A DNA stretch of 64,000 nt from contig OY762280.1 of assembly GCA_963665525.1 (NCBI GenBank), positions 3,782,001-3,846,000 of the forward strand. Reading direction: 5' to 3'. Of the stretch, positions 25,401 to 35,300 are shown piece after piece. The first letter of the stretch is position 1, and every line of letters starts with the position of its first letter. The notes beneath the pieces were generated by a model that was not told the origin of the DNA, did not search any database, and saw only the letters and a list, made by a program, of their open reading frames with translations. A program made the position numbers and the translations under genes. This DNA comes from UBA12077 sp963665525. Its GTDB lineage: Bacteria > Bacteroidota > Bacteroidia > Bacteroidales > UBA12077.

Positions 25401-28400
25401 TAGTAGTCAATTAACAGGTGGTATTCCACCAGAAATTGGCAATTTGACTAATCTGACAGGGTTGGATTTAGGTCAAAATCAGTTATCAGGAGAAATCCCC
25501 ACAGAAATTGGTAATCTAACAAATTTAATACATTTAGGATTAGTCAATAATCAGTTATCTGGAAGTATCCCACCAGAAATTGGCAATTTGATTAATTTAT
25601 ATAATTTATCATTAAGTATTAATCAATTATCTGGGAATATCCCGATAGAAATTGGCAATTTAACTAATTTAGCATACTTAAGTTTAGATAATAATCAATT
25701 ATCAGGAGAAATTCCTGAAGGAATTGTAAGTTTGCCTAGTTTAACGGAATTAACCTTACACGAGAATCAATTTACAGGTCTGGAGGTTTTAACTTCTACA
25801 AATTGTTCGCCGGAGGTTTATAATAATTACCTTACATTCGCTGCAATAGAGCCTAATATTGCGTTTTTTACTGAAGCTAATCAGTATAGTCCACAATATC
25901 CTGTGCCAGTAAATACAAGCCAAGTTGTAGAGCCTGCAGGCACAATGGTAACCTTAAATATAGAAACCTTTACAGATGCAGATCTGGGAGGAATAAATAA
26001 TCTTTACCAATGGTTTAATGGAGAAGACACAGTTACTGAAAAATCAGCAAGTCCGGAATATGTTATCAATAGTTTGGATGCTTCAAATGAAGGAGACTAT
26101 TATTGTGAAATTACAAATATTGCAGTTCCTGGATTAGTTTTAAGTTCTGAAAAGATATCAGTAAATATGAATGTGAGTTCAGCAGACTTTGATGCACTTG
26201 TTGCCATTTATAATGCTTTGGGTGGAGATTATTGGAATAATAATTCAGGTTGGAGTACAACGATAAATGATGTATCTAATGCCTGGCACGGAATTACTGT
26301 TTCGGGAGGTCGGGTGACAGAGCTAAGCTTAACAGGTAATAATTTAACTGGTACTATTCCTCCTGAAATTGGTAATTTAGATCATCTAACCAAATTAGAG
26401 CTATATTCGAATAATTTGGAAGGCAGTATTCCTCCTGAAATCGGTAACTTAACCCATTTAACTTTAATGGATTTAGACGATAACCAATTATCCGGAAGTA
26501 TTCCCCCGGAAATTGCCAATTTGACTAACTTAACAAATTTATATATGGATGTTAATCAATTATCTGGAAGTATCCCTTCAGAAATTGGCAATTTGATTAA
26601 TTTAACCTATTTATGGATATGGGGTAATCAACTAACAGGAGAAATCCCACCAGAAATAGGCAATTTGACCAATTTAACATCTTTAGCTTTAATCAATAAT
26701 CAACTAAGTGGTAGTATTCCTTCAGAAATAGGCAATTTGACCAATTTAACCGGATTATATTTAGATGGGAATCAATTAACCGGAAGTATCCCTTCAGAAA
26801 TCGGTAATTTAAGCAATTTAACTATCTTAAGGTTATTTACTAATCAATTATCAGGAGAAATTCCATTAGAAATAGGCAATTTGACCAATTTAACACAATT
26901 GCTTGTTGGTAATAATCAGTTATCAGGAGAAATTCCAACAGAGATAGGTAATTTAAGCAATATGCAACACCTAAGGCTTGAGAATAATCAATTGCATGGA
27001 AATATTCCTGCCGGAGTAGTAAGTTCTCCTAATTTGATGAGTTTAAGGTTATACGAGAATCAATTTACCAGTATGGAAGTTTTAGATTCTGCTAGTTGTT
27101 CGCCGGAAATACATAAAAATATGCTGACATTTGCTTCCATAGAGCCTAATATTGAATTGTTTACTGAAATGGAGCATTATAGCCCTCAATATCCTGTATT
27201 ATTAAATACAAGTCAAATTGTTGATTCAATTGGCAATACAGTAACACTTAATATTCATACGCTTACGGGTCTAGATCTTGGGGGAGCCAATAATCTTTAT
27301 CAATGGTTTAAAGATAGTGTTAGTGTATCTGAAATAACAGCAAGCCCTGAATTTATAATCGATAGTTTTGTTGAATCAGATGAAGGAGAATATTATTGTG
27401 CAATAACAAATACAGCGGTTCCCGGTTTAATTTTAACCACAGAAAAAGTGTCCTTGACTTATCATATTAGTTCAGAAGAATTTGATGCCCTTGTGGCACT
27501 TTTTAATGCTACTGATGGTGATAACTGGACTGATAATAGTGGTTGGAATACAACCATTAATAATGTATCCGATGCATGGCATGGAATTACTATTTCCGGG
27601 GGACATGTAACTGAAATTATCCTGAACAATAATAATTTAACTGGTATTATCCCTCCTGAAATAGGTAATTTAACACATCTTAGCTATTTAGATTTAGGCA
27701 GCAATCAATTAACAGGAGAAATTCCGGTAGAAATAGGTAATTTAACTCAATTAACCACTTTATATTTGCAAACGAATCAATTAACAGGAAGTATCCCTTC
27801 AGAAACGGGTAATTTGGTTGAGTTAAATATCTTATGGTTACATACGAATCAATTAACCGGAAGTATCCCTTCAGAAATCGGTAATTTAACCAATTTAACA
27901 TCTTTAGCTTTAGTAAATAATCAACTCTCTGGAAGTATTCCTGTAGAAATTGGCAATTTGACTCATTTAACAGCCTTATATTTATATACAAATCAATTAA
28001 CGGGAAGTATTCCTGAAGGAATAGGTAATTTGAATGATTTAACTATTTTAAGGTTGGAAAATAATCAATTAACAGGAGAAATTCCAGTAGGAATGGGTAA
28101 TTTAACTAATCTAACGCAATTACTTTTAAGTAACAATCAACTTACAGGAGAAATTCCGTCAGAAATTGGTAATTTAACCAATATGCAATATTTGAGATTA
28201 GAAGACAATCAGTTGGATGGAAATATTCCTGCAGGGGTGGTAAGTTCACCTAATTTGATTAGTCTCAGATTATATGAAAATCAATTTACCAGTATGGATG
28301 TTTTGGATTCTGCAAATTGTTCTCCTGAAATTAATAGTAATAATCTCACATTCGCAGCAATAGAACCTAATATTGCATTTTTTGCTGATATGAGCCATTA

Positions 28401-31400
28401 TAGTCCTCAACATCCCGTATTGGTAAATACAGCTGAAATTATTGAAGCTGCTGGTGCCACAATTTCATTAAATATGAATACTCTAACAGATGTTGATCTT
28501 GGGGGAGCAAATAATCTTTATCAATGGTTTAATGATGCAGGAAGTGTATCTGAAATTTCAGCAAGTCCAGAATATATCATAAGTAACTTAGATGTTGCAG
28601 ATCAGGGATTGTATTATTGCCAAATAACAAATAATATCGTGGAGGGCTTAACTTTAGAAAGTGAGAAAATATCCATATCTGTATCTTGTAATACACACCC
28701 TGTTACACAGGCATCTAATTTCCAGGAAATATTATCTATGGATCATTCAACAGAAGTTAGTTGGACAAGCGGTTCAGATCATGTACTTGTATTGGTAAGA
28801 CAAATGGAAGCTGTTGAACATGATCCGAGTACAGGAATAATGTATAATGCGGATTCACATTTTGGAAATGGAGATCAAATAGGCGATGCTTATGTTGTTT
28901 TCAATGGTATTGGTGAAAGCTCTACTGTAACAGGATTGTGGCCGGGAACAGAATATTATTTTGCTGTTTACAAATATGATGATGTTGAAAAATGTTATAA
29001 TAAAGAAGAATTAACAGGAAGTATTGTAACACTAGGGTGTAGACCTGAATATTCGACAGGTTCTGTTCTGGATGATTATATTGAAGCAGTAGAAATTGGT
29101 GATATCAGTAATGTAAGTGGTCCATCTGCTGCTCCATTTTATACTTATTATTCGAATATGAGTACTACTGTAGAAACTAATTCTACACATCAGTTGTATA
29201 TTACAGGTGGAGCCTGGGGTCCCGATTACTATGCTGCATGGATAGATTATAATCAGGACTATATTTTTACTGAAAATGAAAAGTTGGGAGAATTTCAACT
29301 CATGGCATTTGAGACCAATAGTTTCGAATTTACTGTACCAACGGATGCTGTAGCCGGAACTACGACGCTAAGAGTAAAGTCAGCATATTATGGTGAAAAT
29401 ATGGATGCATGCGCAAATTACCAGTATGGAGAGACTGAGGATTATCCTATAAATATTGAATCTGCTACTTATACTGTAACCTTTAGCGTAGGTGATGGAA
29501 CAAACCTAATCGATGGATCATCTGTGACTTATCATGGAAGTACAAAAAATACAGATGTTACAGGAACAGCTGTTTTCACCGATGTCCCATTTGGAAATTC
29601 AGCTTATACGATAACAAAAGTCGGTTACCATGATGTTAATGGAAGCATCAATGTTGTGGATAGTGATATAAGTGAGAATGTTACAATGATCGACTCAAGA
29701 GTTGCAACAGATGTAGTAGCTAATCCAAACGCTTATACAGCCGATATATCATGGACAGGCTTAGGCGCAGAAATTTACAGAATCTTGTATTATAAAACAG
29801 GCACGACGAATAATCAGTTTTTCACTGCTTCAACAAACCCTGCAACCATACCAGTTCAACCAACCACAGATTATACTGTCAAGATAAAAAGCTTAATAAA
29901 TGGAGAATGGAAACCTTATAGTGATGCAGTAGAATTCACCACACTGGATGCTGCTTTAGCTACTTATAATGTAACCTTTAGCGTAGGTGATGGAACAAAC
30001 CCAATCGATGGATCATCTGTGACTTATCATGGAAGTACACAAAATACAGATGTTACAGGAACAACTGTTTTCACCGATGTCCCAGTTGGAAATTCAGCTT
30101 ATACGATAACAAAAGTCGGTTACCATGATGTTAATGGAAGCATCAATGCTGTGGATAGTGATATAAGTGAGAATGTTACAATGATCGACTCAAGAGTTGC
30201 AACAGATGTAGTAGCTAATCCAAACGCGTATACAGCCGATATATCATGGATAGGCTCAGGCGCAGAAAGTTACAGAATCTTGTATTATGAAACAGGCACG
30301 ACGAATAATCAGTTTTTCACTGCTTCAACAAACCCTGCAACCATACCAGTTCAACCAACCACAGATTATACTGTCAAGATAAAAAGCTTAATAAATGGAG
30401 AATGGAAACCTTATAGTGATGTAGTAGAATTCACCACACTGGATGCTGCTTTAGCTACTTATAATGTAACCTTTAGCGTAGGTGATGGAACAAATCCAAT
30501 CGATGGATCATCTGTGACTTATCATGGAAGTACACAAAATACAGATGTTACAGGAACAGCCGTTTTTACAAATGTTACTTATGGAAATTCAGCTTATACG
30601 ATAACAAAAGTCGGTTACCATGATGTTAATGGAAGCATCAATATTGTGGATAGTGATATAAGTGAGAATGTTACAATGATCGACTCAAGAGTTGCAACAG
30701 ATGTAGTAGCTAATCCAAAAGCGTATACAGCCGATATATCATGGATAGGCTCAGGTGCAGAAAGCTATAGAATACTCTATTATGAGACAGGAACGACGAA
30801 TAATCAGTTTTTCACTGCTTCAACAAACCCTGCAAGTATACCAGTTGAACCATCCACAGATTATACTGTCAAGATAAAAAGCTTAATAAATGGAGAATGG
30901 AAACCTTATAGTGATGCAGTAGAATTCACCACACTGGATGCTGCTTTAGCTACTTATAATGTAACCTTTAGCGTAGGTGATGGAACAAATCCAATCGATG
31001 GATCATCTGTGACTTATCATGGAAGTACAAAAAATACAGATGTTACAGGAACAGCTGTTTTCACCGATGTCCCATTTGGAAATTCAGCTTATACGATAAT
31101 AAAAGCCGGTTATCATGATGTTAATGGAAGCACCAATGTTGTGGATAGAGATATAATTGAAAATGTTGTTATGGTAGATTCCAGGGTAGCTATTGATGTA
31201 GTTGCTATCCCTGCTTCGAATACTGCAGAAATATCATGGACAGGCTCAGGTGCAGAAAGCTATAGAATACTCTATTATGAGACAGGAACGACGAATAATC
31301 AGTTTTTCACTGCATCAACAAACCCAGCAACCATAACTGTTCAACCATCAACTGTATATACTGTAAAGGTAAAAAGCTTAATCAATGGTGTATGGTCATC

Positions 31401-32004
31401 GTATAGTGATCCTGTAGAATTTATGTCACTTGCAGGTACTCAGCAAATAGCTGATAATATCTCTATAAGCAATATTGGAAGTAATACAGCTGATGTAAAT
31501 TGGGATGGATCAGGTGCAGAAAGTTATAGAATCTTGTATTATGAAACCGGAACAACAGATAATCAATTCTTAACGGCCTTGTCCAGTCCGGCGACTATAG
31601 CAGTTCAACCATCTACTACATATACTGTAAAGGTAAAATCATGGATAAATGGAGTTTGGTCGTCTTACAGTAATCCTGTAGAGTTTACTTCTGCTGTGGC
31701 ACCTCCGGTGGCACCAGCAATTGCTTCTTTGAATTCAAATAATCTTGTTATTAAAGAGTCTTTTGGTGTCATTTATCCTAATCCGGCTATTGATGTTATT
31801 CATGTACCGGTGATATTAAAAGAATCTGATGATGTGATTATTACAATCATTGATATGAATGGCGGTGTTAGAAAACTGTTTAAAGATCAGGTTTATGGTG
31901 AACAAATCATAAGTCTGGATATAAGTGATTTAAATGATGGAATGTACATACTAAATATTAAATCATCAAAGGAATCAAGGAATCAACAATTTATTAAAGA
32001 ATAG
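22432..32004 (+). CDS. Giant T9SS-secreted leucine-rich-repeat protein (about 3190 aa)
   Basis: The start is the ATG at 22432 (M-K-K-T-L-L-Y-L-L-L-L), which opens a signal peptide; an upstream GTG at 22393 adds 13 unlikely residues. In order: a galactose-binding-like domain (about 20-180), a CBM9/DOMON-like domain (about 178-400), and four LRR blocks. Each block opens with an A-L-x-A-I/L-Y-N-A-x-D-G-D-N-W cap, at about 402, 870, 1252 and 1682. The 24-residue repeats follow the plant-type N-Q-L-S-G-S-I-P-x-E-I/L-G-N-L pattern, with twelve in block 1. Ig/PKD-like modules follow the blocks. Then come an Fn3-like module, a GEVED domain (about 2203-2343), four 165-residue tandem repeats (29476-31440), another Fn3 and a T9SS sorting domain (G-V-I-Y-P-N-P). 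It is likely a surface adhesin or glycan-binding protein. Confidence 0.88.
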   Translation: MKKTLLYLLLLVVFQTMTTKAQISYGDYETFSPNFISFGTTPFEIVANPDNSGINTGNFVGHYISSTNTWEGISVTLDGEVDLASSNTFTMKVYAPVATTVIIQLENAKTNADYTTSSALYTTPNQWQELSFTMGSYSPEQYYNRLLIFFDYPGTTSGNDWYFDDIVGSPLVDYKKQTMAYALDGNNITIDGVIDAEWNNALQYDAATLYHNNTFDSPADLTAYWKAGFDASGIYVLLHVTADDVHVTDYTYGASYEQDLVEVYIDMNVGNLDDGAGPSSGNGHYQASILSESGAPVNWSGGDFNGQHSVVVNMDNSYIHELFIPWSDMPDASWNIFSPNGVSKIGFDVNISDNDGIENGDARNRKVWANNGAGPNSVENWINMDDAGEMFFFVTDTVNQVDREALIAIYNALDGDNWTNNTNWNTSASVSTWYGVTVTGDRVTQLYLSENNLGGTIPAEIGNLTELTELYLDHNQLSGSIPSELGDLIHLTRLDLWVNQLSGSIPAELGNLTNLQNLGLNYNQLTGSIPAELGNLTNLQQLYLNQNQLSGSIPSELGNLTNLQKLYLEHNQLSGSIPSELGNLTNLTLLSLWDNQLTGIVPPELGNLTNLQNLGFNYNQVTGPIPPELGNLTNLQQLYLDNNQLSGSIPSELGNLTNLKLLRLRANQLTGSIPPELGNLDSLQIFSLEHNQLSGSIPSELGNLVNLTFLSFWDNQLTGSIPAELGNLTNLQTLSFSNNQFTDLPDLSALTALTTLYLNDNLFDYTDLETANVNWAGLITGVYAPQNTEANIIRTDAADITLSTNIGGVANEYQWQNFGDDIPGETNPTLVLPLAAEGYYDLMLSNPNFPDLIFDFTTEAINLDPGVPQVEYDALMALYNATDGANWTDNTNWNTTEPVESWFGITVSGGQVTEVNLRDNNLIGNIPSEIGALINLEILDLVSNELSGEIPSEIYHLTNMTKLWLGSSLLSGSISAEIGNLTNLIDLRLYSSQLTGGIPPEIGNLTNLTGLDLGQNQLSGEIPTEIGNLTNLIHLGLVNNQLSGSIPPEIGNLINLYNLSLSINQLSGNIPIEIGNLTNLAYLSLDNNQLSGEIPEGIVSLPSLTELTLHENQFTGLEVLTSTNCSPEVYNNYLTFAAIEPNIAFFTEANQYSPQYPVPVNTSQVVEPAGTMVTLNIETFTDADLGGINNLYQWFNGEDTVTEKSASPEYVINSLDASNEGDYYCEITNIAVPGLVLSSEKISVNMNVSSADFDALVAIYNALGGDYWNNNSGWSTTINDVSNAWHGITVSGGRVTELSLTGNNLTGTIPPEIGNLDHLTKLELYSNNLEGSIPPEIGNLTHLTLMDLDDNQLSGSIPPEIANLTNLTNLYMDVNQLSGSIPSEIGNLINLTYLWIWGNQLTGEIPPEIGNLTNLTSLALINNQLSGSIPSEIGNLTNLTGLYLDGNQLTGSIPSEIGNLSNLTILRLFTNQLSGEIPLEIGNLTNLTQLLVGNNQLSGEIPTEIGNLSNMQHLRLENNQLHGNIPAGVVSSPNLMSLRLYENQFTSMEVLDSASCSPEIHKNMLTFASIEPNIELFTEMEHYSPQYPVLLNTSQIVDSIGNTVTLNIHTLTGLDLGGANNLYQWFKDSVSVSEITASPEFIIDSFVESDEGEYYCAITNTAVPGLILTTEKVSLTYHISSEEFDALVALFNATDGDNWTDNSGWNTTINNVSDAWHGITISGGHVTEIILNNNNLTGIIPPEIGNLTHLSYLDLGSNQLTGEIPVEIGNLTQLTTLYLQTNQLTGSIPSETGNLVELNILWLHTNQLTGSIPSEIGNLTNLTSLALVNNQLSGSIPVEIGNLTHLTALYLYTNQLTGSIPEGIGNLNDLTILRLENNQLTGEIPVGMGNLTNLTQLLLSNNQLTGEIPSEIGNLTNMQYLRLEDNQLDGNIPAGVVSSPNLISLRLYENQFTSMDVLDSANCSPEINSNNLTFAAIEPNIAFFADMSHYSPQHPVLVNTAEIIEAAGATISLNMNTLTDVDLGGANNLYQWFNDAGSVSEISASPEYIISNLDVADQGLYYCQITNNIVEGLTLESEKISISVSCNTHPVTQASNFQEILSMDHSTEVSWTSGSDHVLVLVRQMEAVEHDPSTGIMYNADSHFGNGDQIGDAYVVFNGIGESSTVTGLWPGTEYYFAVYKYDDVEKCYNKEELTGSIVTLGCRPEYSTGSVLDDYIEAVEIGDISNVSGPSAAPFYTYYSNMSTTVETNSTHQLYITGGAWGPDYYAAWIDYNQDYIFTENEKLGEFQLMAFETNSFEFTVPTDAVAGTTTLRVKSAYYGENMDACANYQYGETEDYPINIESATYTVTFSVGDGTNLIDGSSVTYHGSTKNTDVTGTAVFTDVPFGNSAYTITKVGYHDVNGSINVVDSDISENVTMIDSRVATDVVANPNAYTADISWTGLGAEIYRILYYKTGTTNNQFFTASTNPATIPVQPTTDYTVKIKSLINGEWKPYSDAVEFTTLDAALATYNVTFSVGDGTNPIDGSSVTYHGSTQNTDVTGTTVFTDVPVGNSAYTITKVGYHDVNGSINAVDSDISENVTMIDSRVATDVVANPNAYTADISWIGSGAESYRILYYETGTTNNQFFTASTNPATIPVQPTTDYTVKIKSLINGEWKPYSDVVEFTTLDAALATYNVTFSVGDGTNPIDGSSVTYHGSTQNTDVTGTAVFTNVTYGNSAYTITKVGYHDVNGSINIVDSDISENVTMIDSRVATDVVANPKAYTADISWIGSGAESYRILYYETGTTNNQFFTASTNPASIPVEPSTDYTVKIKSLINGEWKPYSDAVEFTTLDAALATYNVTFSVGDGTNPIDGSSVTYHGSTKNTDVTGTAVFTDVPFGNSAYTIIKAGYHDVNGSTNVVDRDIIENVVMVDSRVAIDVVAIPASNTAEISWTGSGAESYRILYYETGTTNNQFFTASTNPATITVQPSTVYTVKVKSLINGVWSSYSDPVEFMSLAGTQQIADNISISNIGSNTADVNWDGSGAESYRILYYETGTTDNQFLTALSSPATIAVQPSTTYTVKVKSWINGVWSSYSNPVEFTSAVAPPVAPAIASLNSNNLVIKESFGVIYPNPAIDVIHVPVILKESDDVIITIIDMNGGVRKLFKDQVYGEQIISLDISDLNDGMYILNIKSSKESRNQQFIKE
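29476..31440 (+). repeat. Four tandem 495-bp repeats inside the LRR gene
   Basis: The phrase GTAACCTTTAGCGTAGGTGA recurs at 29476, 29971, 30466 and 30961, an exact period of 495 bp or 165 codons. Each unit encodes a ~77-residue carboxypeptidase-regulatory-like domain plus an 88-residue Fn3 domain. The first three units are almost identical at DNA level; the Fn3 half of the fourth diverges toward the Fn3 type of the neighbouring genes. Confidence 0.92.
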
Positions 32005-32357
32005 TTAGATTTATTCAATATAAAGAAAACTCTGCTTTATTTAAAGCAGAGTTTTTTGTTAAGCATAATTTATTATTCAGATTAAGTAATCGTTGAATAT
32101 AATTTATAATGATATGAACAGCAATTCTTAATCTATGAAAACCATAGATTTATCAAAAAAAATGCGTTTAATATTTCTAAGTAAGTATTTTTTACTAATT
32201 TCATTTTTCAGTTTTTGAATCGGGTAAGCATTCATTTATTAACCAAAATTGTTAGCGTATCTTGTGATTTTAGGTATACCTTGTTTCCATTGAATTCAAA
32301 ACTTTTCAAGAACGATTTAAAAAAAATAAAAGGATATAACAAATAAAACCATTCATT
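32005..32357. other. Intergenic region before the subtilase gene
   Basis: Apart from the terminator at 32026-32058, these 353 bp are AT-rich leader sequence. The subtilase promoter must lie here, but no full TTTG/TAnnTTTG pair was recognised. No small gene or repeat was seen. Confidence 0.5.
32026..32058 (+). terminator. Rho-independent terminator
   Basis: AAAACTCTGCTTTA (32026-32039) pairs with TAAAGCAGAGTTTT (32042-32055), followed by further T bases. It lies 21 bp after the giant LRR gene. Confidence 0.88.
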
Positions 32358-35300
32358 ATGAAAAAAAATGTACTATTATTTTTAATTGTTTTTTGCTGTT
32401 CCGGATTTGTCCTAAACAGTTATGGTCAAAGCATAGAAGAAAAGGCCAAAATCGTGGAGCAAACCAAAGTAAATACTTTGTTAAATTTTGCTGAGCAAAA
32501 ATCAAATGAATATATTGCTAATAAGGAGAAAGCAATAAAGCTGGCTAAGGAAAAAGGTTGGATAATCACTAAAGATATCAAAGGGGGTAACTATATGGAA
32601 CTACAAGGAGTTACCGATGATGGAAGACCTTTATATTATATCACTCATAATGAGGCCGCTGCCATATCAACAGCTACCAATAAGGTATATACTGGTGGTG
32701 GTTTAGGTTTGGACCTTGACGGAACAGGAATGATTGCCGGTGAGTGGGACGGAGGAGATGTACTCACCACACACCAGGAATTCAATAACACAGGTTCTTC
32801 GCGAGTGACCGATAAAGATGGAGTGTCTGAAACACATTATCATGCTACTCATGTGGCAGGAACTATTATGGCCGGAGGCGTTCAATCTGCTGCCAAAGGA
32901 ATGGCTTATAATGCTAATTTGGATGCTTATGACTGGGATAATGATGAGAGCGAGATGGCAACTGCAGCGGCAGAGGGTTTATTAATATCCAACCACTCTT
33001 ATGGATATGGTGCCGGGTGGACCTGGAATGGATCAGCATGGGTTTGGTATGGTGATGAAAGTATCAGTACTGAAGAGGATTATCAGTTTGGTTTTTATAG
33101 TAGCTATTGTGCCGATTTAGATAATATAGCAAACAATGCACCCAATTATTTAATTGTTAAATCAGCAGGTAATGATCTGGGTGATGGTGCTGGTGAGCCT
33201 GGTCATCCTCAGGATGGTGGCGTTGATGGTTACGACTGTATCAGTTACAAAGGAAATGCAAAAAATATTTTAACGGTTGGTGCTGTTGAGGATGTAATTG
33301 GTGGATATACTCAACCCAGCGATGTTGTACTAGCATCTTTTAGTAGTACAGGACCTTGCGATGACAGTAGAATTAAGCCTGATATTGTTGGTAATGGTGT
33401 CGGTTTATATTCAACTTATGATGATAATAATACGGCTTATAATTCAATCAGTGGAACATCCATGTCTTCACCTAATGTAACAGGTTCCTTATTATTATTA
33501 CAAGAGCATTATAACGAAAGTTTTGGTTCGTATATGAAAGCAGCAAGCTTAAAAGCTTTGGCAATACATACAGCAGATGAATGTGGTGCTTCAGAAGGAC
33601 CAGATTACAAATTTGGATGGGGATTGCTAAATACTGCAACAGCAGCCAATGTCATTTCTGAAAGAAATGTTCAATCTTATATTAATGAAGAAACTTATAC
33701 TGGATCAACATATACTTTAGATGTTTTAGCATTGGGAACAGAACCTTTAATGGTAACCATCGTTTGGTCTGATCCTGCAGGAACACCTGTAGCAGCAGCT
33801 CTGGATCCAACAGATATTATGTTGGTGAATGATCTGGATATGACCATTACAGGTGATGGAGGCCCTTATTATCCATATAAGTTAACTGCAGCCAATCCAT
33901 CAGCGGCAGCCACCAAAGGAGATAATGATGTGGATAATGTGGAAAAAATTTACATTGCCAATCCTACGGCTGGTAATTATACCATAAACATTACACATGA
34001 AGGAAGCATTACAGGAGGTACGCAGGATTTTTCAATTATCGTAACAGGAATAGCTGTCAGTTCGGATGAACCTATTGTAACAACAACAACACCATCTGCT
34101 GTTGCACAAACTACAGCAACGGTTGGAGGTACTGTCCTTAACCAGGGAGCCAGCGCATTGACAGAGAGAGGTGTAGTGTGGAATTTAACAGGAAACCCAA
34201 CAATTGCAGATCATAAAATTGTAGAAGGATCAATAACGGTAGATGCTTTTACCGTTCCAATGACAGGCCTTAGTCCTGCTACTACCTATTATGTGAAGGC
34301 CTTTGCAAGCAATGAAAGTGGAACGGGATATGGTGATGAACTTTCGTTTACTACTACCTGTACACCACCTGTAACACAAGCATCTAATTTTATAGCTCCA
34401 CTTGTCAATGAAAATGATGTAACGCTTAGCTGGACCAGTGGTGGTGATCATGTGATTATTATAGCCAAAGAAGGTAGTCCGGTTGATGAAGATCCTTTTA
34501 CAGGAACAAGCTATGCAGCTAATACCAATTTTGCACTAGGTGAAGATATAGGATCAGGAAACATCGCTGTATATTCCGGAACGGATGAAACGACTATAAT
34601 CACAGGATTAGATCAAAGTACGGAGTACTATTTTGCGATTTATACCTATTATGATGCTGAAAAATGTTACAATACAACATCACCAGCTACCATTAATGTT
34701 ACAACTACAGGTTATTGTTTAGCATCTGGAGGGGGTGATGAATTTATTAATGGAATCAGTTTAGGAGATATCCTTACCAGTAATACGGGAGCTAACTCTT
34801 ATGAAGATTTTACACATTTATCCACTGATCTGGAACAGGGAAATACCTATTCATTAACCGTAAGCAATGGAACACCATATACGGGAGATGATTTAGGTGT
34901 ATGGATTGATTTTAATGATAATTATAGTTTTGATGATGCTGGTGAAAATGTGATTTGTACTACTAATGATGGAGCTCAGGGCAGTTACGATTTGATCATT
35001 CCTGAAGACGCTAACCCGGGAAATCACACCATGAGAATACGTATTAAGTATGATGGTGATGACTGTGGAAGTCCTTGTGGAACAACTCAATATGGTGAAG
35101 TAGAAGATTATACGGTTCATATTCTGGCTAACAAAAGCGATTTGATGATCAGTAGTTTTAGTTTGGAATCTCAAACAGCTGAACCTTTAGATACCATCAC
35201 GGTTAATATTAATATTCAGAATATCTCCAATAATGTTGATGCAGGGGCAAGTAGTATCTATTATTATTTATCGACTGATGATGTTTTAGATGGTTCCGAT

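Noticed and set aside
25175..27991. Leu/Tyr-rich minus-strand frames opposite the LRR blocks
   Set aside because: Their repetitive protein is the reverse complement of the 24-residue LRR unit; they share its period and have no independent support.
29476..31440. Tandem 495-bp units considered as a genomic duplication artefact or CRISPR-like array
   Set aside because: They are in frame, encode complete domains and carry point differences between units, so they are real protein repeats; collapse or expansion in assembly still cannot be excluded.
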